The notes under the pieces: generated by a model
What the model saw: the letters and a program-made list of their open reading frames with translations, nothing else
Database searches by the model: none
Told to the model about the DNA's origin: nothing
Program-made: the position numbers and the translations under genes
NCBI GenBank assembly: GCA_950295325.1
Contig: OX485803.1
Coordinates: 15,564,001-15,628,000, forward strand
Direction of reading: 5' to 3'
Length of the DNA: 64,000 nt
DNA from: Polytrichum commune
Lineage: Eukaryota; Streptophyta; Polytrichopsida; Polytrichales; Polytrichaceae
Shown: one piece after another, positions 11,501 to 23,054 of the stretch
How the letters are laid out: each line of letters opens with the position of its first letter
Numbering within the stretch: the first letter of the stretch is position 1

Positions 11501-14500
11501 CCTTGAAATCCTGGCAAATCCTTTCGCATTTCAAGATACTCAGGATACTGTTGGGTGTGCACCTTCAAAATATTCTGTGATCCAGGCCCATCTTTCTCTT
11601 TGTCAAAAGATTGCATACACATAGTTGTGGGGAGCTTCGGTGGGGTAGTGACCCTTCCACATGGATCTACTGGGATGTCAATGAAAGCATCTTCTTCAGC
11701 CGCTGCATCATGCGTAACACAGTCGATATGTACGTTCTGGCTTGAATCGACAACATTTTGGACCACAGAATCTGCCTTGATGATGTGTTGCCCTTGTGTT
11801 ATCATCAGTTCATGATCAACCCTTGCGTTGAAGTCATCAGCTGTGACCAGTGTCCGGTTTTGATCTTTGCTGAATCCTCCTACAGGCAAGGGTGTTCCAG
11901 GATTCTCACTCCTTACGCTCTCCTTGACCTCAGTTGGCATCATCCTCTCAGCTGAAGTTTGGGACTCCATCTGAGGATGCTTACAGACCTCTGAATCTGT
12001 TAAGGCTGCACTTCTGCTGCCATCTAATACAACTTGGCAGTCTTCATATCCAGCTCTTCCAGCATGGTTAACTGTTACATCGACATTCGACAATTTGTGC
12101 ACGTCACTAGCATCATGGACGCCTTCGACCCGGGAATTGAAATCCAGACTAACTATAGAGTCAGAATTCACTGATGCTGAAACATGCTCAACTCCGGACA
12201 GATGTGAGTCTACGTCATGTTGTTTGCACTGTTGAGATTTGTACCCCTGGCTTATTTCCTTGTCCCAGTGGCGGCCATCGTTCTGATGTACACTCTTGGT
12301 TATGGCAACCCGTTCAAGCTTCTCATTAACCTCACCGTCAGGATTTGAGACCTCCAATGCCGAGGTTGTTTCGTGGGCAGGAGGTTGACTATATTTTAGT
12401 TTGTGGCCGGCTGTGTTGATAACTTCCTCTCCAACTATCGTCCCCCTTGACATCAGCTCCTCTTTGAGCTCCCCCATGTCCTCTTCAATGTGCTTTGGGG
12501 TTACACTGGATCCTCTTTCAGTTCTTGGAGTCTCAGTTGTAGAGGAATTAGGATAAAAATCTAAAGTGCTTTGATCTGAGAGACTGCGCTGCTTGGACTG
12601 ATGGAAAGAGGAGATCAGTTCACTGGGGCCCAATCCCTGCACAATTTTCGCTCCCGCTATCCTTGCAGACTGATTACTGTGCAATGTGAATGCTTCTGAG
12701 TCAAGAGTTTGAGAGGCCATGCTTCCACCTACCTCCTTGTTGCCAAAATCCTCATGCTCGTGTGATTGAAGCAGACTCTCTGACACCTTGTTGTCTTCTT
12801 TTAGACAAGAAGCGTCTTGTGCTTCAATCTTATCAAGGCCCTGAGTATGTTGATTCTGTCTATCAACTTTGGGGGTTGCATTCTCTTTAGCAAGGGTTGA
12901 CTCCCGTGATGTTCTAGAAGCCACGTCCCCCTTCTCATTAAAGGTTGAGCTCCTTGAAACACTCATGTGAACTTCGTTAGCAAGTATCTGTGGCGGTGTC
13001 TCCATCTTGTCCTCTGAGAAGCCCACAGCTGGTATTTCATAATCCGATGAGTGTCTGTACATGTACCAGATGTCTTTAATCTCCTTAGCAGACTCCAAAT
13101 TTTTGCTCCCCTGAGAGTTGGTAACTCCAGCTTCAACTCCAGTCCTTCCAGAAGAACCAAGCAAGCTCTTAGGACCATCCACCTTCAAAACACATGAATC
13201 GGATATTCCCCACGTACACCCGGGCCTCTTACAGTTGATGTCATCAGATCTCTTCGGATAACCGCATCCACAAATTAGCTCTTGTACATCTCTTAGAGCT
13301 TCTGTTTCTTGTTTTGCACTGTGAGTACTCTCATCTGCTGTAACAGCAGCCTGTTGCATAACTCCCTGTTCGACACTTGGTTCTAGAACATCATTCTCAG
13401 AACCACTTTGTAGGTGCCTTAATTTGTCCCTTACCCTTTCTAATTTCGAAACACTCTGCTTCTCCTTGCCATCAAGCCCTCCTTCGTGAGCCTTAAGTGC
13501 TGCATGCACAGAAGAAACGGGATGGTCATCACTGGCCAGAAGGTCTGGCATCCTGCACGAAGATGAATCCAAACTGCTGAGAATGTCGGATGTGAAGCTG
13601 CTTTTTTCTTCCTTTTCGAACTTCCTCCATGTATTTGGCTCATACTGCTGCTGCTCGGAGTGCTGTCGTCTTTCACCTATCTGAAGCCCTGATCCCTCCA
13701 TTGTACGCAGTCCTATGATGTCGTTGTTACTTGGACATGATTCCAGAGCTCTCTGAATGATCATGGGTGCCTCATCAGCTGATTCCTCGCTACCACACCC
13801 ATTTGATCCAGCAGATCTTTTTGCGCTCCCCAATTGTTGGAAGCTCTTGAGGTGGTGAACCTCATCACCCATCATGAATGCAGGCCTTTCCTTCAAATTT
13901 AGTTCATTAGGGTCCAACTGCCTGCAGATGCTGCTCACTTCCTGATCCTCCCCCATACAACTTAAAGTGTCCTCTGAGAAAGGAGTTCCGCTTTCTTGCA
14001 TGCTTGCAGACTTCTCCCCCGCCTTGTCAAGCACCAAGATGTTTGGTGAATGGCTTTGAGCCAGCCTCCCCCACTCCTCCTCGTCCACCTCACTATCATG
14101 CGCCACACTTGCCCCATGCTCCGATGAGCTCGCATTGCTGCTCGGTGTCAGAGGCCTTCGAAGTAGGCCGCTGGCTCGGGTGCTGTAGAACGTGGAGATG
14201 GAATTGTTCGTCATCAGGGGCCGGAATGCCGCTACTGGGCCTCGATGAAAATCCTGCGCCAAAAAAATTAATCAGCAGATTAGCAGGCACCCAAGTGCCA
14301 CTGACATCATTCTGGATCAATTTCTTCAGGTACGCATTGACTGATGCACATCCTCGCATTGTAATGGGATATGAGGAATGCACAGGTGGGCAGGACTGTC
14401 CAAATGAAACTTCACACTACAATTCGTAAGATTTGCATCCACATCTATAGTGCATACTGCATAGTCTGAGTCAACTTTCCATCACTACTTCAAATTTAAT

Positions 14501-17500
14501 AAGGGATTTTCAGAGTCACTACTGGAGCAAAGACGAGGTTGCAGTGCCTTGATTCATGGTGAGTTCAAAGTTGCGAAATTTCATACACTCAACAACTTCA
14601 CAGTTCGGATTCTTCTCATGAAGTTGGCAGCGCTCGTAATCTTTTCTTACTAGGATAGATGACACCAACAACAGAACAGAACTAGACCATTGATGCGACT
14701 AGAACCTGGATTCGTGACATGAGATTCTTGACAGTTCCGACGCCGTTTGGGGAACAAATAATCTGCTTTACCACCGATCGAGCAGAAAAATCTCTTGGAA
14801 TATCAACTCGTCAGGTGTTAGCTTTGTAGATCATCTATAGGAGTCTTGTCACTCTTCCTGGGGCTGTCTCAAGAGGGCTGTCTCACTCTCTTCTCCGGGA
14901 CCCGATGGCCTTGTATGTTTATTTTGGCTATGGATAATATTCTTTCATTTTATCTCCCCATCCTAAAACAGTACGAAAACAAACAAGCATACTGGGTTCA
15001 TAGAATCAAATGGCCCACATACATACTTGAGGAGAGAAGATTAATGCGGGGTAACCCACCCGTGGATTTGTGTCGAGTGACCTTTTGGATGAGGAAGGCC
15101 CAAAGTGCGAGCTGCTTCGCCGTGATGTCTTCAAGCTGGGACGCCCATGGTCATCATTTCCTGTGGACATTCGCCTTTGGGGATACGCTGTCCTCTCGGG
15201 AGTAAGCCCACGGCTGGACACACCCGACTGCGAGGAAGCGTCAAAGCTGCTCTCACTGTCAGAAGACGCTCGACTGGACTTGTCCACATGATTCTGGCTT
15301 GCGGAGCTGTAACTTCGAAGGAGACCAGGGGAGGCAGTTCGCCTTCTCGACACATCAGACCGAATTTCACCAATTGGGCTTTCCCCAGGACTTGCCCCAT
15401 AACCAGACGCTCTTCGCTGTGCAGAAGTGGGCCGATCCGAAGTGGTTCGCAAGTTGGGTGGGATGTCATCAGATGCTTCGACAGGATAAGCTCTTGGAGA
15501 TGGTGACCTCCCTCGAGCAGATGATGCTGGTGACACACCTCTTGCAGGTGACACTCCCCTTGCATTGTTTCCTCCTCTCACAGGTGACACTCCCCTTGCA
15601 CTTCCTGAGCTTGCAGTGCTCCGAGTTGGAGATGGATTACCCCTGGTAGTGGTTGTATTTGAAGAGCCAGCACTGAATGGCCTGTTTCCTGTGGGGCTGG
15701 AGCTGGATCTTCTGAGGGTGGGTGTGGAGCTCAGTCTTCCTGCTGAGGGCGTGGAGGGCTTGTTGTTGTTGTTGTTGTTGGTTGGGGTTGCTGGCCTGTT
15801 TGTAGGTGTGGCAGGCCTTCTTGTTGGAGTTGCCGGTCTTGCTCCCGAAGGTGTTACCGGTCGCCCTCCTCCTGCTCCAGTTGCTGAAGATGCATTACTG
15901 ACCTGCCGTGTGGGCGTGGAGGGCCGTAAGGAGGGAGCTTTGGCGGTGGTGGGTGTGGATGATCTGGTGGGGGTTGCTGGACGGGTGGTGTTATTGTGAG
16001 TACCAGGAAGGCTTGGAGATCGTGTGCTGCTACCTGTGGAACCATTTTGCGGTGTGCTTGGCCGTCGGCCAGGGCTTGGATTACCCCTTGGGAGCTTCGG
16101 AGGTGGATCTGCACGGGTTGTGCTGCTGCCCTGCAAAACCCCACCCGCACAGCGATTCCTTCAGGATTTCTAGCTTCCAAACCATCACAACAACGCACTA
16201 CTTCCGCAATACTGACAATGCATTTCGACAACACGAATAAGTCTTGTCTGGCAAACAGTCTGGTCGAGAGACTTTTTGGAAGGATTAAGTTATCTTCCAG
16301 ATGAAAAGACTACAGGCTTCCTGTAAACGTCAAGAATTCCTCAAATATGTGAGCCTACTTAGAGAGACAAATCTAGCTACCAAACCACCGCATCAATGTA
16401 CTTGCATTCCACCATACTTGCATTCCGACAACACGAACAGGTCTTGTCTTGCAAACAGTCTGATCGAGAGACTTTCTGGAAGGGCTAAGATATCTTCCAG
16501 ATGAAACGGCTCCAGGCCTCCTGTAACCGTCAAGAATTCCTGAAGGATACGAGATTACTTAGAGAGACACATCTGCAAAACTATGTTGGTAGCTGCTCTC
16601 GGAGCCTGCTCCACAACTGCATCAATATCCCCCTTGTTAACCTGATTGCGGAACTTACCCGAGATGTTTTGATTGCAGCAAGAGATCGATTTATGAGTAA
16701 GCCTTGCTGAAGGGCACTGTAAGCTGCTGAGTCTGAGTCCAACGATGGAAAGAGTGGCGTGCCTGGAGGAGTCAACAACCTGCAAACAGCACAATGTGTG
16801 AACACCACCAACTTCCAGCTAGAAACCGGTAAAGAAGTTTGGAGGACACCGTAGCTGAAAGCATGCAGAGTGTTCGAAAGTATCACGGAACTCTGTGGGA
16901 TAAACTGACTCAGCTCAAATGCTGTAGTGAGAATTCCACCCTTGTAGAACTCATCTCCTGGGTGAGAGTGGAATACCGTCCTCAGAAAAGCATCACATAT
17001 TGTCGAGAATCAAAATGCACAATCTATGCTGCTTTGGTCCCTTCGCTCAAATTTCAATAACCTTAGCACCATATTTGCAAGTATGCTCCTAGCCGTCAAC
17101 ACACTCGTGTCGCAGCATAGCCAGATGGTAGATCATTATCCACCATTTAAGAAAAGTGAGGAATGACCCACCAATGCGAGGTAGAGTGTCGTAGACCTTC
17201 AAAGTTTGCCACATAAATATGCAGGCTGAGAATTGGAGGCGGACTCACCAGTCATAGTCATTCTTATCTACATCAGAGTTCAGCAAGTCAGCCCCCACTC
17301 CCTTCCTCGCCACCGGAGGTGCTGATTGTGGATGTGATAGCCCTCCAAACTTTGTTGCTGTCCAGGCAAACCCCAGCATTTATTAGAATTTTACTTGAGA
17401 GTTGATACGTGAATACTAAATGCTCTTTCTGAGTTTCCTTTGGTGTAATCACCATCCAACCGATCCTAATGTCCATTCCTAGGTTGATCAATCAGTCTTG

Positions 17501-19085
17501 GTTTCAAGCGGAGAGATAATTGCAATCCTCACTCCTAAGTAATGAAGCATTTAGATTGAAATCAGCCTGCTAATTACCCTTATCGCAATTGCTTCTCGTT
17601 GGAAAAAGCAGATATCTAGTGAAGAGCTCTAGTCCAATTCCTCTGCAGGTCACTGTCTTGTAAAACATAATGCACTGTGCAACCAACTCAAAAGAACGCC
17701 CCTGGGCAGAAATATTAACAATTGATACCCACCTGCATATTTTCTACAAAGAATACAAGTCTACCCTGTTGCAAATGTACTCTAGCTCTGTGAATGGTGT
17801 CAAAATCGTCCTGGACAGAAGGCTTGAATCACAAATCAATCAGAATACTCAAAAGTTGAATAATATGAAAATAACAAGAAATCAGGAACACATTCGGTGA
17901 ACCTGATTTATCAAATTACAAACATGCACAGTCATCCATGTGCCTTGAGCCAGTTTCTCCAATTTCATATTCGAAGATTCCAATCACCTAGCTGGTCTCT
18001 AATCCAAGAAACTAACATCCCCCTTGCAGAATGCCTCGATCTGAATCTCAAATATCACTACTTAAGACATTTAACCGGCCTAATTTAGTTCACTTAAGAG
18101 CATTCCCATGTTCCCTTCATTTTAGGAAATGCGGTAGCTCTACTCTACAACTCGAGAAAAGATTATGCGTAATAATTGCAGTACCGCATGCAGGTAAATC
18201 ACTCTGTAGTGGAGTGCAGGACGACATTGGGTACAAGCAGCAAGAATAATGCGAGCAAGGAAAACAGGAGGGGGGAGGGGCTTCATGTTGTGATATTGTC
18301 AGACTCTTAACACACATAAAGTAGCTTGCGCGGAATATCTGGGGAACGTCTCTTGTAGAAGGAATGATACTTGACACCCATCTCAGCATTCCTACCTTAT
18401 GGATCTCAAAGTAAAGTAAAACATATCACATCTCAAAAGTTGGCAGGGGCGAGAGGATGTATCTGAGATGATAACTTAGGTGAGTAACTTCACGCTTGGA
18501 AGTCGAAGTCACAATATTCCCACATGTGCAGTAATAGGCGTAACTTCCCAAGTCGGAACGACCATAAGAAAATTGCAAAGTGGGACATATCAGGCGATGG
18601 TGACAACGTATAACGGATACATAGGTTCGTTCTATTGAAGATGGACTATCCTAGATTTGCTCATCCAACAACGTCTGTAGCGACAAATCTGTTAAAACCC
18701 ATCATAATAACCCAGTCGACATCATCTTCCCACATGGATGAATCTATTTGGGATTTATGACAGAGAAGCTGAAGGAAAGCTTATAACAAGGAAGATGATA
18801 TTGGTCATCAACATCAGATAAATACTTTGCATAGACATGCACGTAGGAAAAAAAAAATTAAAAAAAAAATCTCATGTGCTGAGAAATTAAAGGATGAGTT
18901 CAGGATGTCATACAGAGAGTTGCATCAATGAGCTGGTCATCGGTGCTTGCAGGGTACAAGTAGTGGTTCCGCTCTTTGTTGCGCATGTCCTGAAACAGAG
19001 CCAGATCTTCATCCTTGGACTCCCTCACCCCACTTCCCACGCTAAACCCACGCCGATGTTGGGGATGCCCAGCCGCCCTATCCAT
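8590..19085 (-). CDS. BPP: BPP-like basic proline-rich microtubule-associated protein, 7 exons, CaaX terminus
   Basis: Seven exons join in phase into 2,128 codons plus stop: 19085-18914, 17357-17249, 16779-16659, 16130-15027, 14253-10038, 9474-9370, 9149-8590. Exon 1 has MDRAAG...HRRGFSVG and the DEDLALFQDMR block; exons 2-3 give NDYDW and LLTPPGTPLFPSLD (residues 95-108); exon 4 (135-502) is basic and Ser/Pro/Thr-rich with repeated PATPTR, RGVSP and the PPNLRT...DRPTSAQR block; exon 5 starts DFHRGPVAAFRPLMTN and then runs about 1,400 residues of mostly acidic, low-conservation sequence with a His6 tract (codons near 10994-11013). Exon 7 contains a short heptad-like helix (KLSEKLERLEKF) and ends RCRCTIL. 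Arabidopsis BPP proteins bind and stabilise cortical microtubules; that role here is inferred. CTIL fits a CaaX box for geranylgeranylation. The start is the only in-frame ATG after an upstream TAG. Linkage of exons 6-7 rests on phase and splice sites, so it is slightly less certain. Confidence 0.88.
10038..14253 (-). other. Giant exon 5 of the BPP-like gene
   Basis: A 4,216-bp exon encodes residues 503-1908. The acceptor is ggcgcag before GATTTTC. At the far end the open frame runs on to a stop at 9958, but a donor (CTAG then GTATTC) at 10038/10037 joins in phase 1 to the next exon; reading through would instead give a tail ending CVIMGQ. The first 60 residues (FRPLMTN, SSNASSSEHG-SVAHD) match the conserved BPP end; the rest I do not recognise. 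It is rich in Ser, Glu and Asp, with a Cys-containing patch CGCGYP...CKRPGCTW (near 13285-13200) that could bind a metal but matches no zinc finger I know. Confidence 0.75.
14254..15026 (-). other. Intron 4 of the BPP-like gene
   Basis: A 773-bp intron with the strong donor CAA-GTATGT and acceptor ttggcgcag, phase 0 on both sides. No other feature is seen in it. Confidence 0.7.
16131..16658 (-). other. Intron 3 of the BPP-like gene, mostly a 200-bp tandem duplication
   Basis: A 528-bp intron bounded by GTAAGT (donor after TCTCGG) and ttttgcag. Two thirds of it consists of two 200-bp-spaced copies of the same sequence (see the repeat entry). Confidence 0.75.
16221..16575. repeat. 200-bp period tandem duplication inside an intron
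   Basis: Unit 1 at 16221-16375 and unit 2 at 16421-16575 align base for base at an offset of exactly 200 with about 85% identity (for example CGACAACACGAA at 16226 and 16426, and AGAGAGACA at 16361 and 16561). The intervening 45 bp differ. The duplication is outside the splice sites. Confidence 0.9.
17358..18913 (-). other. Intron 1 of the BPP-like gene
   Basis: A 1,556-bp intron, the longest of the gene, from GTATGA (after ACTCTCT) to tggacag. Phase is 1/2 and joins to DATL-S-TKFGGLS. No coding or structural element recognised inside. Confidence 0.7.
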
Positions 19086-20814
19086 TTCCGCTTCCCCTCA
19101 ATGTCACTTACTCCAAACTCTTCAGATGACTCCCCGGCCGAAGGTTCAATGTACGCAAGTTCTAAGTCCCATAATATAGTTTTCCTTAATGAACAAAGAT
19201 TGCTGCACTTCTAGATGCCTATGCCAATGACTCAGGGGAGTCCTCGCCCACATGCTATGAACTCCTCCATCTCCTTACATGTCTTTGGGAGGTGGTTGAA
19301 GGAGGCATCAACAAACCGTAGCGAGCTTGTCATGTGGTCACATCCATATGCCTCCACCACCCTTTATAACCACCATGATGGGAACCACAAAGAAAATACA
19401 GGACCATAGAGCAACCCCTGCAGGTGTCAATCGATTGACCGCATTTTGTCTTTGATCAAGTACTGCTGCAATGCATTGATCATTTCTTCGGAGTGAAAAT
19501 TTTGGATGATAAATCAACACCCACCACTACCAGGAAATACATGCAGGGGGGCGAAACCGTGGTCATACCCTGAACACCCTTCATATATGCTCTCGGCGCT
19601 GTTATGTTGGCTCTACAATGTGGGCATTGGACTGAGATTAACTAGCAAAATCAATGCAGCGATGATCATCATGTAGAGAGGAAGGCCACATTGTCTCCAC
19701 TTATCCCCTGCCTGCGTACAGACGACTTCTCGCATGCAGCGTCAGGGTCATAGCCCTTCCCCAAATTCCTTCCAAGCCTCCCTTAATCCTTGTACTATTC
19801 AGCTTCTTCCTCAAGTTTGATCTCAATCTCTGAAGCACCACCAACCCCTGCTCCCACATTCCAAACCTCCTGTGCATGCATGCACATGAAACCGCCTGTT
19901 TCGTATAGTACTCTATTTCACCGGTAATGTTGATGGGGAAGGAAACCCGGCCAACTACGGGGTTAGGGAAGCAGCTCCCTCATATTCCATCCAGAACCAT
20001 AGCCACAAGTGCAGCAGTCGACGGAGCTCCCAGTCCGCCCAGTACTAATGTCGATGACGCACATTGCCATACCCACCACCACCCAAATGCTGCTGCTGAT
20101 GCAACAACAACAACAACAGTACCCCACACCAATAAAAATAAAAATAAACCCTCACGCACGCTCGATCGACTTGCCGCTTGAGTGCTAATTCCTTTTGCAC
20201 CCGCCACACGTAACCTATGTTAGCTCATGGCTTTCTCCTCCATCCCGCAAAACCTCCCAACCCCGAGCTCCTCCACCACAACACATCCCAAACACTAGCT
20301 ATCATACACTACCTAGCTATTTACCACATGATGACTACTTAGACTAGTCTCTTAGCCGTTACACCCAACCTTGCTCTCCTCTCCTCCCCTCTCCTCTCCT
20401 TCACAGCAACCCACCCACCCTGACAGTCTGCCTGCCTACTGCCTGCCTGCTCATGCCCATCAACACGTCACAGCTTCGCAAAGACTTGTTAAGCTAAACC
20501 CCGGCCTGCTGCTGACTAGCTAAGCTTAAGCTTAAGCTTAAAGTCCTCTCTCTCTCTCTCCCCCTGCCTGTCTGTCTGTCTGTCCATCTGTCTGCCTGCC
20601 TGCCTGCAGTCTGGAGTCTCCAGTGTGCATCTCTAACCTTAGTCCTTAACCTGGAGATTAAAGTGCGAGTGGCGAGTGTCCGTTCTGCAGTGATGATGCG
20701 CATCAGTGTTGGGTTGTGTCAGTGAGAGCCGGGGGGGCGTCTGGGAAGGCACGTGGTCAGGCTATGGAGCCATCATTCCGCGATGCTGCTGCTGCTGCTC
20801 CTACTCCTGCTGTA
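19086..20814 (-). promoter_or_regulatory. Upstream/5' UTR region of the BPP-like gene with microsatellite cluster
   Basis: No gene is supported here. Simple repeats cluster 1-1.7 kb upstream of the ATG: (CAA)n at 20102-20117, AAGCTT repeats at 20521-20541, (TC)n at 20545-20560, (TGTC)n at 20568-20585, (TGCC)n at 20589-20608 and (CTG)n at 20784-20799. Read on the gene's strand these are GA-, GACA- and CAG-type tracts, which are common in plant 5' leaders and promoters. The transcription start and any TATA box cannot be placed. The frame upstream of the ATG stays open to 19214 (TAG) and a possible acceptor (gggacttag near 19170) would allow an upstream exon. Confidence 0.4.
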
Positions 20815-20816
20815 GC

Positions 20817-20838
20817 AAGCGCAAGCAAGCAAGCAAGC
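20817..20838. repeat. (AAGC)n microsatellite
   Basis: Five or so copies of AAGC adjoin the left edge of the degenerate repeat array that begins here. Confidence 0.8.
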
Positions 20839-21782
20839 ACGCAACGCAGCACAAAGTGCAGTGTTCAGTCCATCCCTCAGATCTACAACGGATGTAGATT
20901 CTGGACTCGAGAGAGTCGATGGAGTGCAGTGTCTCTCTAGGCGGGCCAAGGGACCCTTAGATGTAGCTGGGTTGCTCATTCTAGGCGAGTGGGGCGCTCG
21001 CGTATTACTAGATCTAGGCGTGGTATAGATTCCAGTGGAGGGAAACGGCCGGCCCCCTGCCCGCCTCCAAAATTTGTTGCCTTCATGAATCTGGCACCTG
21101 CGCCAGTTCTTCATTCCAAATGAGGCTCAAATCTACACTAAATAGTCCGTTTACTGTGGGCCACAGTAATGTTCTAGAGCCGCGCTAATTCTCATAATGA
21201 GAGTTACTTTGGGATACATTAATTTTTCAAAGTTTAGTGTGGGTCACACTAATTATTTTCCTAGAAAATTGTTGTGGATGACTACTTTATTTGGTGCTAC
21301 TTTTGTCTTGAAACTTATATTTAATGTGTTGGTCGAAAGTCAGCAGGAAGACTCAGAAGAAGACCTGGGGTTTTCGACCCACGGTGATTCCACCTTGACT
21401 ATAAAATTTGTGTTGCCCAATCACCCATGTTGATTATTTCCACGCTAATATTCCACCCACACTAATAAGATTATTTATTGTAGTTGTGAGACTAACTCAG
21501 TGTGATGATGGAGTGCAGTATCGGTCCTAGCATGCCAAGGGACCCTCAAATGTAGTCGGGTTGCTCATTCTAGGCGAGTGAGACGATTGCGTGATGCTTG
21601 AGCTGGGCGTGGTGAAGATTTCAATTGAATGAAACGCTCCCCATCCATGCCTACCTCTAGAATATGTACAAGCAAACAACCTAGCACAAAATGCAGCGTC
21701 AATCCATCCCTATGATCTACTTACATTGTAGATTCTAGATGCGACACTCACTCAGAGAGGCAATGGAGTGCAATGTATGTAC

Positions 21783-21794
21783 GGGGGGGGGGGG
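21783..21794. repeat. Poly-G run
   Basis: A G homopolymer of about a dozen bases inside a unit of the array. Similar C/G runs occur near 28600, 35750, 42560, 49575, 50820, 57970, 58780 and 63260. Confidence 0.8.
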
Positions 21795-23054
21795 GCAAGG
21801 GGCCCTCAGATGTAGTTGTAGTGTTCATTTTGAGAGAAAGAGACAGTGTCATGATGAATGATCTAGGCTCTAAGTGGATTTCATTTGAGGAAAATGGGCA
21901 ACCTTCTCGCCCGCCATATGTTGCATGTTGGAATTTCCAATTTTGGCACCACCCCCCACCTCTTCATTCCCAACTAGGCTACAACATAGTGCAGTGTTGG
22001 TCCCAGCGGCCCTCAAATCTATGCAGTCTAGACACTATGTGCAAAGATGTCACTAGGAGAGATGATGATGGCGTGATGCTTGGATCCAATCGTTGTGTAT
22101 ATTTTCAATATAGAAGTGAACCAATAGTTACACTAAATAGTCCTAACACTATGGGCCATAGTAATTTCATAGAGCCCACACGAATTCTCATAATGAGAAT
22201 TAATGTGAGCCACAATAATTTTTAGTCCAAAAGCAAATCTCTAGTAGAAAAATAGCACGGGCCACAATAATTGTTTCTTCTAGAAAATTAATGTGGGTGA
22301 TTATCTTATGTTGTGCTTGTTTTGTCATGTAACTAATATATATTCAATGTGTTGGTCAAAAGTCTTCATGAAGGTCTTGGACCCACGTTAATTCCACCTT
22401 GACTAAGAAATTATTGTGGCCCACACTAATTATTTCCACGCTAATTTTTCATCCACACTAATAGGACTATTTAGTATACTAGCAAGTGGAAGTAACCCAG
22501 AACAAAGTGCAGTGTCAGTCATGATCTACAACTGTTGTAGAGTCTAGCTGCCAGACTCACTCAATGAGACGCTGGAGTGCAGTGGTGGTCCAGGACCCCC
22601 AGATCTACACAATACGTACATTCATTGCGGGTGTCCGTAGTTGCTGGGACAGATGACGGCGCCATGCTTGATCTAAGCTTTTGTAGATTCCAGGTGAAGG
22701 AAACGGGCAGTCCCTGCCCCCCTCCAAAATTTGTTGCATGCTGGAATCTGGCACCTGCCCCAGTCCTTATTTCCAAATTAGGCTCAAATCTACACTTAAT
22801 AGTCCTTTTACTGTGGGACACAGTAATTTTCTAGAGCCCACGGTAATTCTCATACTGGGAGTTAATGTGGGCCACACTAATTCTCTACCCACACTAGAAA
22901 ATCATGTGGATAATTTTCTTATTTTGTGTTACAATACTTTTGTCCTTAAAATAATTTTCAATATGTTGATTGAAAGTCTTCATGAAGACTTAGGGGAAGA
23001 CCCAGGGTCTTGGACCCACATTAATTCCATTATGACTATAAATTTAGTGTGGCC

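Noticed and set aside
15565-15999. 144-codon + strand frame over the TPTRP region
   Set aside because: It is the antisense shadow of the low-complexity exon 4 of the BPP-like gene.
19927-20207. Short frames on both strands over the (CAA)n and TA-rich tract
   Set aside because: They are low-complexity frames in the upstream region of the BPP-like gene with no counterpart in known proteins.
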